58,422 bases of DNA from Reyranella soli (GCF_007992495.1 NZ_BKAJ01000094.1:1-58422); one strand, 5' to 3'. Shown: positions 43,200 through 51,994, counted from the first letter of the stretch. Numbers and translations are program-made. Notes: generated by a model from the sequence alone, not told the origin.

Positions 43200-44189
43200 T
43201 CAGGGATAATCGATAGGTTGGCACAGGATGCCGCTTGCGGGAGCGAAGATGCCCGGCAGGCGTGCGGGGAGATCCGCGAACGCGACCGGTGCTTCGAGCA
43301 GCACATCCAGGCGGTCGTCGGCAAGCAGGCTCAGCGCCTTCTCCAGACGCCGGCGATGAGTCCATGTCTTGCGGTGGGATGGCGCGATCATGCCGACCTG
43401 GCTCGCCACGAGCCTCAGACGGCGGCTGTGGAATGCTCCACCGAGAGGCACCGAAACATCGGCGTTGCCATACCAGCTGAGCTCGAGGATCGTTCCCTCG
43501 TCTCTCGCCAGGCTGAGCGCCGTCGCAAGGCCGACACTGCTGGCGCTGGCGTGAACGACCAGCTCGCACTCCGACGGAGCCTGCTCCGGTGTCGCAAAGT
43601 CCAGACCGAAGGCAGATGCGACGGTCGCGCGCGCGGGATTGATGTCGACCAGGGTGACGTTGGCGGACGACAGTTGCCGGAGCAGCAGGCCGGTCAAGCT
43701 GCCGACCACGCCTGCTCCCACGACAGCCACCCTTCCAAGCGGTCCCGGACCCGCATCCCAGACGGCGTTCAGCGCCGTTTCCATGTTGGCCGCAAGCACC
43801 GCCCGACGCGCGGGGACGTTCGCCGGAACAGGAATCGCGGCGGCCTCGGGTACGTCGAACAGGGTCTGATGCGGATGCAGCGTGAAGACCGTACGCCCCC
43901 GAAGGTCTGCCGAGCCGGCCTCGACGACACCGACTGTCGAATAGCCATACTTGACGGGAAAAGGGAACATGCCGGACATGAAGGGAGCGCGCATCCGCTG
44001 GAATTCAGAACGCGGAATGCGGCCGTTGGCGACGAGGGCTTCGGTTCCGCGGCTGATCGCTCCATGCGATGCGCGCACTCGCACCATGCCGGGCACTGGC
44101 AGGCCCAACGGCTCGTCACGGAGTTCTGCCTGACCGGCGGCAATGTACCAGAGCGCTCGAGCTGTCACGTCGGCGATAGTCTCATTCAT
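43200..44189 (-). CDS. Medium-chain dehydrogenase/reductase (MDR)
   Basis: A 329-residue zinc-type alcohol dehydrogenase relative. The N-terminal GroES-like domain has HGAISRGTEALVANG and KYGYSTVGVVEAG; the Rossmann domain has VAVVGAGVVGSLTGLLLRQL and LVDINPARA. The structural zinc Cys cluster of ADHs is absent. The substrate is unknown. It leads the minus-strand operon with PTPS-like, GT4 and methyltransferase genes. It is divergent from the OpgH-like gene with 68 bp between starts. Confidence 0.9.
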   Translation of the reverse strand: MNETIADVTARALWYIAAGQAELRDEPLGLPVPGMVRVRASHGAISRGTEALVANGRIPRSEFQRMRAPFMSGMFPFPVKYGYSTVGVVEAGSADLRGRTVFTLHPHQTLFDVPEAAAIPVPANVPARRAVLAANMETALNAVWDAGPGPLGRVAVVGAGVVGSLTGLLLRQLSSANVTLVDINPARATVASAFGLDFATPEQAPSECELVVHASASSVGLATALSLARDEGTILELSWYGNADVSVPLGGAFHSRRLRLVASQVGMIAPSHRKTWTHRRRLEKALSLLADDRLDVLLEAPVAFADLPARLPGIFAPASGILCQPIDYP

Positions 44190-44257
44190 TGCTCAAGGCG
44201 ATGTGATCCCAAACTCGATGCGCGACGCTATCATAGGTCCTTTCGGGGATCATCAAC

Positions 44258-46066
44258 TTGACGCACGCGCTTGACGAGCTGAACCGCCTATCGAGCGCCC
44301 AATCCCGACATGACCAGCGGGTATTCGTTCGTCGTCTCGTGTTCGGCGTCCTGGTGGCGACGTCCATTGCAGCGCTTATCGGGCTTGCCGCCCTTTCCTT
44401 GTCGGCCGGCGGATTCGATGCGGTCGACCTCCTCCTGCTGGCCTTGTTCGGCGCGACGACGCCGTGGCTCGCCATCGGCTACTGGAACGCCGCCATCGGC
44501 TTTTTCATCATGCGGTTCACCGACGATCCGAGCACGTACGTCGTGCCGCAAGCCGCCAGGGCAGTGCCGCCGTCGGCGATCGCGGGCTCGACGGCCATCC
44601 TGATGTGCGTGCGAAACGAATCGCCCGACCGGGTGGTTCGCAACCTGAACGCCATGATGGCCGACATCGATGCCGCAGGATGCGCCGATCGCTTCCACGT
44701 CTACGTTTTGAGCGATACCAGCCTGCCCGACATCCTGTCCGCCGAGGCGGAGGCGTTCGGCGAGCTGGCGCGGCAATGGGCGGGCCGCCTTCCCCTGACA
44801 TATCGGCGGCGAACGGCCAACACAGGCTACAAGGCCGGCAACATCCGCGACTTTCTCGAGCGATGGGGAGACGCCCACGAGCTCATGGTGACGCTCGACG
44901 CGGACAGTTACATGACCGCATCGGCTGTCCTGAGGATGGTCGGCATCGTCCAGGCCAATCCGAAGCTCGGCATCCTGCAGGGGCTGGTCGTCGGCATGCC
45001 TTCGACCAGTGCATTTGCGCGCATCTTCCAGTTCGGCATGCGCCTTGGCATGCGCTCGTGGACGATCGGCAGCGCCTGGTGGCAGGCCGACTGCGGCCCC
45101 TACTGGGGGCACAACGCGGTGATCCGGGTTGCGCCCTTCAAGCAGCACTGCGCGATCCCGGTTCTTCCGGGAAATGGTCTCCTGCGCGGTCATGTCCTCA
45201 GCCACGATCAGATCGAGGCCGCCTTGATGCGGCGTGCCGGCTATGATGTTCGCGTCCTCCCGGAGGAGGATCTGGGCTGGGAAGAAAACCCGCCGACCCT
45301 CATCGAGTTCATTCGGCGCGACCAGCGCTGGTGCCAGGGAACGCTTCAGTACGTCTTCTTTGCAGGCACCCCGGGCTTGGAGGTCGTCAGTCGCTTTCAG
45401 CTTCTGTTCGCCATGCTGATGTTCCTGGGCTCGCCAGCCTGGATCGGCCTCCTGCTCGTGTCCACATTGGTCCTGGCGGCAACGCCTTCGCCGGGCGCCG
45501 TCGTCGATGCTGACTATGGTATGGCGTTGCTGGTGACAATCCTCGTGATGTGGTTTGCGCCAAAGATAGCCACGATCGTCGACGTGCTGAGCCGGCCGAT
45601 CCTGCGCCGCCGGTTCGGCGGCGCCTTTCGCTTCCTTGGCAGCATCGCCATCGAGACGGCTTTCTTCCTGCTGCTTTCGCCCATCATGTGGACGGCGCAC
45701 ACGCTTTTCCTGGCCGGGCTTCCCTTTGGTCGTGCCATCGGCTGGATCGGACAGGTCCGCAACGACCATTCGGTTTCGTGGTCGACGGCCTTGCGGCACC
45801 TCTGGCCGCAAACGCTGCTCGGTGCAGCATCGCTGATGCTGCTTGGCCTGCAGCAACCGGAGGCGCTGCCCTACGTCTTTGTCCTGTGGGCCGGCGGTCT
45901 CGCGCTGTCGATCCCGCTTTGTGTCATCACCTCACGCCCGTCCGTGGGACTGGCTTACTCGCGCATCGGCATTGGTCGCCTTCCCGAGGAAACAGATCCG
46001 CCGGCGGCACTGGAGCATCTCGAGCTTCCGGCTCTGAGGGCCGCCCAGCCTGTCGCGCCGGGCTAA
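44258..46066 (+). CDS. OpgH-like membrane glucosyltransferase (GT2)
   Basis: A 602-residue polytopic glycosyltransferase of the MdoH/OpgH type. Two N-terminal TM segments precede the cytosolic GT2 domain with ILMCVRNESPDRVVRNL, the DxD-type VTLDADSYMT, EEDLGWEENPPTL and the RRDQRWCQGTLQY (QxxRW-like) acceptor motif. Further TM helices follow (about 370-560). The E. coli enzyme makes osmoregulated periplasmic glucans and has 847 residues; this one lacks the long N-terminal region. The start is TTG 44258. FkbM and an exported protein follow; no OpgG gene is seen. Confidence 0.85.
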   Translation: MTHALDELNRLSSAQSRHDQRVFVRRLVFGVLVATSIAALIGLAALSLSAGGFDAVDLLLLALFGATTPWLAIGYWNAAIGFFIMRFTDDPSTYVVPQAARAVPPSAIAGSTAILMCVRNESPDRVVRNLNAMMADIDAAGCADRFHVYVLSDTSLPDILSAEAEAFGELARQWAGRLPLTYRRRTANTGYKAGNIRDFLERWGDAHELMVTLDADSYMTASAVLRMVGIVQANPKLGILQGLVVGMPSTSAFARIFQFGMRLGMRSWTIGSAWWQADCGPYWGHNAVIRVAPFKQHCAIPVLPGNGLLRGHVLSHDQIEAALMRRAGYDVRVLPEEDLGWEENPPTLIEFIRRDQRWCQGTLQYVFFAGTPGLEVVSRFQLLFAMLMFLGSPAWIGLLLVSTLVLAATPSPGAVVDADYGMALLVTILVMWFAPKIATIVDVLSRPILRRRFGGAFRFLGSIAIETAFFLLLSPIMWTAHTLFLAGLPFGRAIGWIGQVRNDHSVSWSTALRHLWPQTLLGAASLMLLGLQQPEALPYVFVLWAGGLALSIPLCVITSRPSVGLAYSRIGIGRLPEETDPPAALEHLELPALRAAQPVAPG

Positions 46067-46069
46067 GCC

Positions 46070-46810
46070 ATGCTGCGAAGCCTTCGAGCCGCGCGCGGTG
46101 TCCTTCGATCTCTGCGCACCTATCACGGGCATGCCGGACGCGCCCACGCGATGGACGCGCTCTATGCACGGTTCATCAAGCCGGGCGACCTTGTCTTCGA
46201 TGTCGGCGCACACGTCGGCGACCGAATTCGGTCGTTTCGCCGGCTTGGAGCGCATGTCGTCGCCGCGGAGCCGCAGCCGGCCTTGTTTCGAACGCTGACG
46301 GTCCTGTTCGGGCGCGACGACGCCGTCACCCTGGTGCCATCCGCGGTTGGACGGGTGGCGGGCACGGCACCGATGATGATCAATCTCGACAATCCAACGA
46401 CTTCCACGCTGTCGAGAGATTTCATCGAAGCCAGCCGCGGCGCCGAAGGATGGGAGGGCCAAGCGTGGTCGCAGTCGCTTCCGGTCGACGTTACGACGCT
46501 CGACGAACTGATCAGCAAGCATGGCTCGCCATCCTTCATCAAGCTCGATGTCGAGGGGTTCGAGGCGGAGGCGCTCGCCGGGTTGTCGCATTGCGTCACC
46601 GCCCTTTCGTTCGAATTCACGACGATCCAACGCGCTGTCGGATTGGCTTCACTCGAGCGCTGTACGGCCCTCGGCTACACGCGCTTTTGCGCGGCCCTCG
46701 GGGAAAGCCAGAGACTGGGCGAGTGGCTGAACGCCTCCGACGTCGCGAATTGGCTGATGACCCTGCCCCATTCGGCGAACTCCGGGGACATCTATGCGCG
46801 ACGCGACTGA
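46070..46810 (+). CDS. FkbM family methyltransferase
   Basis: A 246-residue SAM-dependent methyltransferase of the FkbM family. SAM motif I is VFDVGAHVGDRIRSFRR, motif II-like HVVAAEPQPALFRTL, and the family-typical IKLDVEGFEAEALAGL. FkbM enzymes O-methylate sugars and polyketides. The ATG 46070 is 3 bases after the glucosyltransferase stop, and its end overlaps the next start by 17 bases, so the three genes are one operon. It probably modifies a glycan built by the upstream enzyme. Confidence 0.92.
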   Translation: MLRSLRAARGVLRSLRTYHGHAGRAHAMDALYARFIKPGDLVFDVGAHVGDRIRSFRRLGAHVVAAEPQPALFRTLTVLFGRDDAVTLVPSAVGRVAGTAPMMINLDNPTTSTLSRDFIEASRGAEGWEGQAWSQSLPVDVTTLDELISKHGSPSFIKLDVEGFEAEALAGLSHCVTALSFEFTTIQRAVGLASLERCTALGYTRFCAALGESQRLGEWLNASDVANWLMTLPHSANSGDIYARRD

Positions 46811-47747
46811 TGCAATCCTCGCCGTCCTCGTCATGTTCATCTTGTGGGCGGGCATTCCTGCTTCAGCGAAGGCCGAGGCGCCGGTCGAGATAGTCAACGC
46901 CAGCACGCCGACGCGATGTGCCGAGGAAGACAACGTCTACATCAAGCTGCAAGGCGAGCGGGTGCGCCGCTTCAGGATCGAAGCCCGGCATCCCGCGTAT
47001 GTCGGCACCATTGTTGCCGACCGTTGGGATCCCGATTTTACCAATTGCAACATGCCGGCGGCTGCCGCCTATCCGTTCGAACGTCGTCGTCTCACGATCT
47101 ACGAGACCGAGGATTGGCAACTCGTGGGCCTTACCTATCCGAGCTTCTGGCGTCCGAACAGCGTTCCGGTACAGGTCGGCACACGAGTCGAAACCGGTTT
47201 CCATCTCCTGCAGCTCTGGACTCGCTTCCAGGAACGCGCCGAAGAAGTCCTGGTGCTCTATCCCACCGACGGCTACTGGCGGGCGCGTCCTTTGGCGCCT
47301 CAGAACCTGCGTGCAACAGCCTACGGCTCCTCCTTTCTCGTCGGCCCCGTGGAAGAGCAGGGTCGGCCCTTGGTCGACCTGAAAGACGTCGCGTTCGATC
47401 CATCCTCGCGCACCTTTTCGCTGAACTTCGCTCGCGGCGGCAGCGCGACGCTACGCCTTGATACCCTGGACCAGGAACGCATCGCTCTTGAGATCACATT
47501 GGAGCGGCCTGTCGGCCATGACCGACCGTTCGCCGCATTGCGCTCCATGCATGTAAACGAGACCAACAACGACGTCGCCCGCGTTGCCTGGCGCGCCCAG
47601 GCGAGTCCTTCCTGGCAGGAAGCCGACGTCATGTCGTTCCAGCGGGCTCGTGCAGTCGAGCTGTGGTCCGGGCGGCGGGTGCCCTCTCGCCACAACACCA
47701 GCGCTCCGGACTTCACGTTTCGCGATTTCCGGGAAGACAAACGATGA
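46794..47747 (+). CDS. Exported protein of unknown function in glycan operon
   Basis: A 317-residue protein with an N-terminal signal peptide or anchor (ILAVLVMFILWAGIPASAKA). The mature part is beta-rich, with aromatic-rich strands (FHLLQLWTRFQERAEE, LYPTDGYWRARPLAP) and Cys43 and Cys~84 that could pair. The folds of OpgG/OpgD-type glucan proteins are much larger, so it is not one of those. I do not recognise the family. Coupling to the OpgH-like and FkbM genes suggests a periplasmic role in handling the glycan. The start ATG 46794 overlaps the FkbM gene. Confidence 0.8.
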   Translation: MRDATDAILAVLVMFILWAGIPASAKAEAPVEIVNASTPTRCAEEDNVYIKLQGERVRRFRIEARHPAYVGTIVADRWDPDFTNCNMPAAAAYPFERRRLTIYETEDWQLVGLTYPSFWRPNSVPVQVGTRVETGFHLLQLWTRFQERAEEVLVLYPTDGYWRARPLAPQNLRATAYGSSFLVGPVEEQGRPLVDLKDVAFDPSSRTFSLNFARGGSATLRLDTLDQERIALEITLERPVGHDRPFAALRSMHVNETNNDVARVAWRAQASPSWQEADVMSFQRARAVELWSGRRVPSRHNTSAPDFTFRDFREDKR

Positions 47748-47788
47748 CGGGAAGCCGGCTCACGCCGGCCACCGTCGGGGCGCCCGTC

Positions 47789-49444
47789 CTAACCCCGAAA
47801 CCCATTCACGATCGGATAGCGCCGCTCGCGGCTGATGAGGCGTGAGGTGATCTTCACGCCGGGCGGCGCCTGGCGTCGTTTGTACTCCGCGCCTTCGAGC
47901 AGGCGCCACACCTTGTTGACGATGGCAAGGTCGTGGCCCTCGGCGGCCAGCTCCTCGACCGACAGGTCGCGTTCGATCAGGCCCTTCAGGATGGCATCCA
48001 GCACCGGATAAGGCGGCAGCGAATCGGAGTCCCGCTGGTCGGGCCGCAACTCGGCCGACGGCGGCTTGTCGATGATGCGCTCGGGGATCACCCTGCCCTG
48101 GCGGCCCAGCGCGCCCTCAGGCAGGTGCGCATTGCGCCAGCGGCAGAGCTCGAACACCGTGGTCTTGTAGACGTCCTTCAAGACGTTATAGCCGCCGCAC
48201 ATGTCGCCATAGAGCGTGGCGTAGCCTACCGCCATCTCCGACTTGTTGCCCGTCGTCACGACCATGCCGCCGAGCTTGTTGGACACCGCCATCAGCACGA
48301 CGCCACGGGCGCGGCTCTGGATGTTCTCCTCGGTGACGTCCTCCTTGCGGTTGCCGAACAGCGGCACCGTCATGGTGCGGAAGGCCTCCATCGCGGGCTC
48401 GATGCCGACGATGTCGTAGCGCACGCCGATCGCCTCGGCACACGCCTTGGCGTCCTCCAGCGAATGCGTGCTGGTGTAGGGCGATGGCATCATGATCGTG
48501 TGCACGCGCTCAGGCCCCAGCGCATCGGCGGCGACGGCGGCGGTCAGCGCCGAATCGACGCCGCCCGACAGGCCGATCACGACCGACGGGAAGCCCGTCT
48601 TGTTCACGTAGTCGCGCAGGCCCAGCATCATCGCCTGGTAGATCGATTCGATGTCGCTGAGCTCGGGTGCGATGGGGCCGGGCTGACACTCCCAGCCACC
48701 GCCATTGCGGCGGAACTCGATGGTCGCCACCTGCTCGCGGAAAGAAGCGAACTTGGCCTTCAGCGACCGGTCGGCGCCCAGAACGAACGAGCCGCCGTCA
48801 TAGACGACTTCGTCCTGCCCGCCGACCTGGTTGAGATAGACCAGTGGCAGGCCGCTCTCGACGACGCGGCTGACGGCGAGCTGCACGCGCACGTCGGTCT
48901 TGCCGACCTCGTAGGGCGAGGCGTTGGGCACCAGCAGGATCTCGCCGCCGGTCTCGGAGATGCATTCGACGACGTCAGGCGTCCAGACGTCCTCGCAGAT
49001 CGGCACCCCGATGCGCACGCCCCTGACGACCAGCGGTCCCGGCATGGGACCCGGGGCGAAGACCCGCTTGTCGTCGAACACGCCGTAGTTCGGCAGATCG
49101 ACCTTGTAGCGCTTGCCGACGATCTCGCCTTTGTCGAGGCAGATGATGGCGTTGTAGAGCTTGCCATCCTCATGCCACGGCGTGGCGACGAACAGCGCCG
49201 GCCCGCCATCGTTGGTGTCGGCGCGCAGCTCTTCGACCGCCTCGTGGCAGCGCTTCACGAACGAAGGCTTCAGGACCAGGTCCTCGGGGAAATAGCCCGC
49301 GAGGACCAGCTCGGCCGTCAGCATGAGGTCGGCGCCTTGCTTCGTCGCCTCGGCGCGCGCGACCCGCACCTTGGCGAGGTTGCCGGCAACGTCGCCCACC
49401 TTGGGATTGAGTTGGGCGAGCGCGACCTTGAGGGAATCCGACAT
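47789..49444 (-). CDS. nadE: Glutamine-dependent NAD+ synthetase
   Basis: A 551-residue fusion of an N-terminal nitrilase-type glutaminase and a C-terminal NAD synthetase. Glutaminase triad: Glu45 (TAELVLAGY), Lys114 (KRYKVDL), Cys150 (GVPICEDVW). Synthetase P-loop: SGGVDS at 293-298 in VIGLSGGVDSALTA, with later GNKSEMAVGYATLYGDM. It makes NAD+ from deamido-NAD+, ATP and glutamine. The two copies of a TGCT-type inverted motif just upstream (49463-49506) suggest control by an NAD-responsive regulator. Confidence 0.97.
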   Translation of the reverse strand: MSDSLKVALAQLNPKVGDVAGNLAKVRVARAEATKQGADLMLTAELVLAGYFPEDLVLKPSFVKRCHEAVEELRADTNDGGPALFVATPWHEDGKLYNAIICLDKGEIVGKRYKVDLPNYGVFDDKRVFAPGPMPGPLVVRGVRIGVPICEDVWTPDVVECISETGGEILLVPNASPYEVGKTDVRVQLAVSRVVESGLPLVYLNQVGGQDEVVYDGGSFVLGADRSLKAKFASFREQVATIEFRRNGGGWECQPGPIAPELSDIESIYQAMMLGLRDYVNKTGFPSVVIGLSGGVDSALTAAVAADALGPERVHTIMMPSPYTSTHSLEDAKACAEAIGVRYDIVGIEPAMEAFRTMTVPLFGNRKEDVTEENIQSRARGVVLMAVSNKLGGMVVTTGNKSEMAVGYATLYGDMCGGYNVLKDVYKTTVFELCRWRNAHLPEGALGRQGRVIPERIIDKPPSAELRPDQRDSDSLPPYPVLDAILKGLIERDLSVEELAAEGHDLAIVNKVWRLLEGAEYKRRQAPPGVKITSRLISRERRYPIVNGFRG

Positions 49445-49462
49445 GACGAACGAACACCTTTT

Positions 49463-49506
49463 TGCTCTATATGAGCATTATATGGTTATGCTATTTACGA
49501 GCATAA
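49463..49506. promoter_or_regulatory. Twin operator sites upstream of nadE
   Basis: Two 15-bp inverted motifs lie 26 bp apart: TGCTC-TATAT-GAGCA (49463-49477, perfect) and TGCTA-TTTAC-GAGCA (49489-49503, one mismatch), the second extended as TTATGCT/AGCATAA. They are 20-60 bases before the nadE start in an AT-rich island. This arrangement fits a dimeric repressor at the promoter, and an NAD-metabolism regulator of the NrtR or NadQ kind is the natural candidate. Confidence 0.75.
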
Positions 49507-49521
49507 AGGATGTCAACGGCG

Positions 49522-50022
49522 TTACTTGGCGGCGCCAAAGAACTGATAGAGCGCGTAGTAACGAATGCGCGCCTGCTCGCCCTTGTGCGCGGCATCGCAG
49601 CCCGCAGCCGGGGCCGCGCCGCCTTTGGTGTCGGCGCGACGAATGAAGGCCGTGTTCGCCGGCACGCCTGAGCCCTCATGGCTCTTGGGCTTGAGCAGCA
49701 GCCAGGGAATGGCGCCGCTTGCCGGCGCATCGGCGCGCGCGGCGAGTTCACCGACCACGCTGCCATCGGCGAACTTCCAGGAAGGTCCTGCGAAGTGCGT
49801 GCCGATCTGGCGGCCCTGCTTGTCGAACAGGTTGGCCTCGGGCGCCTTGAACACCCAAGCAAAGCCCTGGTCCTTGGCTTCGCAGGTGTAGATCTGCACA
49901 CCGTCCGCATCGACCTGCAGCAGCAGCGGCGCGCCTTTTGGCGGCGGCACCAGCTCATCGGCCGCGTAGGCGACACCCGACACGACGATAGATGCGATCA
50001 GGCTGCAGGCGATCCAACGCAT
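49522..50022 (-). CDS. DUF3455 domain exported protein
   Basis: A 166-residue protein with a signal peptide (MRWIACSLIASIVVSGVAYA) and a DUF3455 domain. Typical elements are VQIYTCEAKDQGFAWVF, APEANLFDKQGRQIGTHFAG and PSWKFADGSVVGE, and the late IPWLLLKPKSHEG. Two Cys (about 47 and 142) may pair in the periplasm. Function is unknown. The start 50022 lies 17 bases from the decayed RidA fragment. Confidence 0.9.
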   Translation of the reverse strand: MRWIACSLIASIVVSGVAYAADELVPPPKGAPLLLQVDADGVQIYTCEAKDQGFAWVFKAPEANLFDKQGRQIGTHFAGPSWKFADGSVVGELAARADAPASGAIPWLLLKPKSHEGSGVPANTAFIRRADTKGGAAPAAGCDAAHKGEQARIRYYALYQFFGAAK

Positions 50023-50038
50023 GGCACTTGCTCCTTTG

Positions 50039-50123
50039 CTTCGCGGCGATGAGCTCGATCTCGGCCAGCATGGCGGGATCGGCCAGCCCCGGGACGATGA
50101 GCAAGGGTAGAGGACGGATGCGG
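50039..50123 (-). pseudogene. Decayed tandem copy of the RidA gene 3' end
   Basis: This 85-base stretch repeats 50127-50211, the last part of the neighbouring RidA gene, with only about six substitutions and one indel. Translated on the minus strand it reads the RidA ending (GLADPAMLAEIELIAAK) after a frameshift. It is therefore the remainder of a second ridA copy left by unequal exchange or partial deletion between tandem copies. It is not expressed as a protein. Confidence 0.85.
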
Positions 50124-50507
50124 CTACTTCGCGGCGATGACCTCGATCTCGACCAGCATGGCGGGGTCGGCCAGCCCCTGAACGATGAGCAGGGTCGAGG
50201 ACGGATACGGCTCGCCGATGACCTTATCGCGCGCGGCGCGGTTGGCCATGATGAAGCGGCCGTCGGTCAGGAAGGAATTGATCTTCACGATGTCCTTGAA
50301 GGTCATGTCGGCGGCTTTCAGCACCTCGCCGATGTTCTTCCAGACCTGGTCGCACTGCGCCTCGATCCCGTCCGCGAGCTTGCCGCTGCCGTCGAGGCCG
50401 ACCTGGCCGGCGACGAAGACAACCCGCGCACCGGCCGGCACCTCGGCTGCGAGACTGTACTTGCCGGCAAGGGCAACGGATTTGGGATTATGGAACTTGT
50501 TGGCCAT
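50124..50507 (-). CDS. RidA family protein
   Basis: A 127-residue RidA/YjgF-like protein. Canonical RidA deaminates reactive enamine/imine intermediates and has a conserved Arg in the trimer-interface pocket. Here the family pattern VVFVAGQVGLDGSGKLADG and LVQGLADPAMLVEIEVIAA is clear; the usual Arg of the RidA subfamily (R in xVxRVE) is not obvious, so it may be one of the Rid1-7 subgroups with other activity. The start ATG 50507 gives MANKFHNPKSV. A decayed copy of its last 85 bases follows. Confidence 0.9.
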   Translation of the reverse strand: MANKFHNPKSVALAGKYSLAAEVPAGARVVFVAGQVGLDGSGKLADGIEAQCDQVWKNIGEVLKAADMTFKDIVKINSFLTDGRFIMANRAARDKVIGEPYPSSTLLIVQGLADPAMLVEIEVIAAK

Positions 50508-50530
50508 CGTGCGATCTCCCATCTAAATAA

Positions 50531-50605
50531 GTCATCCTGAGCGAAGCGAAGGATCTCATGCCTTCAGCAAGCGGCGATGAGGTCCTTCGCTGCGCTCAGG
50601 ACGAC
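50531..50605. repeat. Dispersed palindromic repeat, family A
   Basis: GTCATCCTGAGCGAAGCGAA at one end pairs with TTCGCTGCGCTCAGGACGAC at the other; the interior GGATCTCATG and CGATGAGGTCC also pair. It is nearly identical to the copy at 15878-15953. Unlike the other copies, it lies between two divergent genes (RidA and trmFO), in what should be promoter space, 22 bases before the trmFO start. Confidence 0.9.
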
Positions 50606-50627
50606 AGAAAGTTTCAGGTCAGGCAGC

Positions 50628-51986
50628 ATGACGTCAAGCGCCAAGCCAATACATATCGTCGGGGGCGGCCTCGCCGGCTCCGAGGCGGCGTGGCAGATCG
50701 CGTCGGCCGGCGTGCCCGTGGTGCTGCACGAGATGCGGCCGGTGCGTGGCACCGAGGCGCATCTCACCGACAGCCTGGCCGAGCTTGTCTGTTCCAATTC
50801 CTTCCGCTCCGACGACGCCGCAAACAACGCCGTCGGGCTGCTGCACGAGGAAATGCGGCGCGCCGGCTCGCTGATCATGCGCGCGGCCGATGCCCACAAG
50901 CTGCCGGCTGGCGGCGCGCTCGCGGTCGACCGCCATGGCTTCTCGGCCGCCGTGCAGCAGGCGCTGCTCACCCATCCGCTGGTCGACCTCCGACGCGAGG
51001 AGGTGGCCGGCCTGCCGCCCGCCGACTGGGACAGCGTGATCGTGGCCACCGGCCCCCTCACCTCGCCGGCGCTGGCCGAGGCAATTCGCTCGCTGAGCGG
51101 CGAGGAAGCGCTCGCCTTCTTCGACGCCATCGCGCCCATCGTGCACCACGAAAGCATCGATCTGTCGATCGCCTGGAAGCAGTCGCGCTACGACAAAGGC
51201 GGCCCGGCCGGCGACGGCGCCGACTATCTCAACTGCCCGCTCACCAAGCCGGAGTACGAGGCCTTCGTCGCGGCCCTGCTGGCGGGCGACAAGACCGAAT
51301 TCAAGGAGTGGGAGCACAACACGCCCTACTTCAACGGCTGCCAGCCGATCGAGGTGATCGCCGCCAGCGGCCCGCAGACGCTTCGCTTCGGGCCGATGAA
51401 GCCGGTCGGCCTGCGCGACCCGCGCACCGGCCATCGCCCCTGGGCCGTCGTGCAGCTTCGCCAGGACAATGCGCTTAGCACGCTGTGGAACATCGTGGGC
51501 TTCCAGACCAAGCTGAAGCATGGTGAGCAGACGCGCCTGTTCCGCACCATCCCCGGCCTGCAAAACGCCGAGTTCGCGCGCCTGGGCGGCCTGCATCGCA
51601 ACACCTTCCTCAACAGCCCGCGTCTGCTCGACGCCTCTTTGAGGCTGAAGGCCATGCCGCGCCTGCGCTTCGCCGGCCAGATCACGGGCTGTGAGGGCTA
51701 TGTCGAAAGCGCGGCCGTCGGGCTGATGACCGGCCGGTTCGCGGCCGCTGAGCGGCTTGGCCTGGCATCGACCACACCGCCTGCAACGACGGCGATGGGC
51801 GCCTTGCTCGGCCACATCACGGGTGGTGCGGACGCCACGACCTTCCAACCGATGAACGTCAACTTCGGCCTGTTCCCGCCGATCGAGGGAACTCTGCGCG
51901 GCAAGGAGCGCAAGCAGGCGCTTAGTGCACGCGCCCTGCGCGATTTCGATCGATGGCTGTCGCCGACTCCGCTCGCAGCCGAATAG
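50628..51986 (+). CDS. trmFO: Methylenetetrahydrofolate-dependent tRNA (uracil-54-C5)-methyltransferase
   Basis: A 452-residue flavoprotein that makes T54 in tRNA from methylene-THF with FAD. N-terminal dinucleotide motif HIVGGGLAGSEAAW; the conserved VCSNSFRSDDAANNAVGLL; the later catalytic region NGCQPIEVIAASG and FAGQITGCEGYVESAAVG; C-terminal PMNVNFGLFPP. These are diagnostic for TrmFO. The ATG 50628 is chosen; an upstream in-frame ATG lies inside the repeat. Present in alphaproteobacteria in place of TrmA. Confidence 0.96.
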   Translation: MTSSAKPIHIVGGGLAGSEAAWQIASAGVPVVLHEMRPVRGTEAHLTDSLAELVCSNSFRSDDAANNAVGLLHEEMRRAGSLIMRAADAHKLPAGGALAVDRHGFSAAVQQALLTHPLVDLRREEVAGLPPADWDSVIVATGPLTSPALAEAIRSLSGEEALAFFDAIAPIVHHESIDLSIAWKQSRYDKGGPAGDGADYLNCPLTKPEYEAFVAALLAGDKTEFKEWEHNTPYFNGCQPIEVIAASGPQTLRFGPMKPVGLRDPRTGHRPWAVVQLRQDNALSTLWNIVGFQTKLKHGEQTRLFRTIPGLQNAEFARLGGLHRNTFLNSPRLLDASLRLKAMPRLRFAGQITGCEGYVESAAVGLMTGRFAAAERLGLASTTPPATTAMGALLGHITGGADATTFQPMNVNFGLFPPIEGTLRGKERKQALSARALRDFDRWLSPTPLAAE

Positions 51987-51994
51987 ACCTTCGC

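Noticed and set aside
47933..49474. 513-residue open frame opposite nadE
   Set aside because: Antisense shadow; His/Asp/Arg-rich without any fold signal, while nadE has complete active sites.
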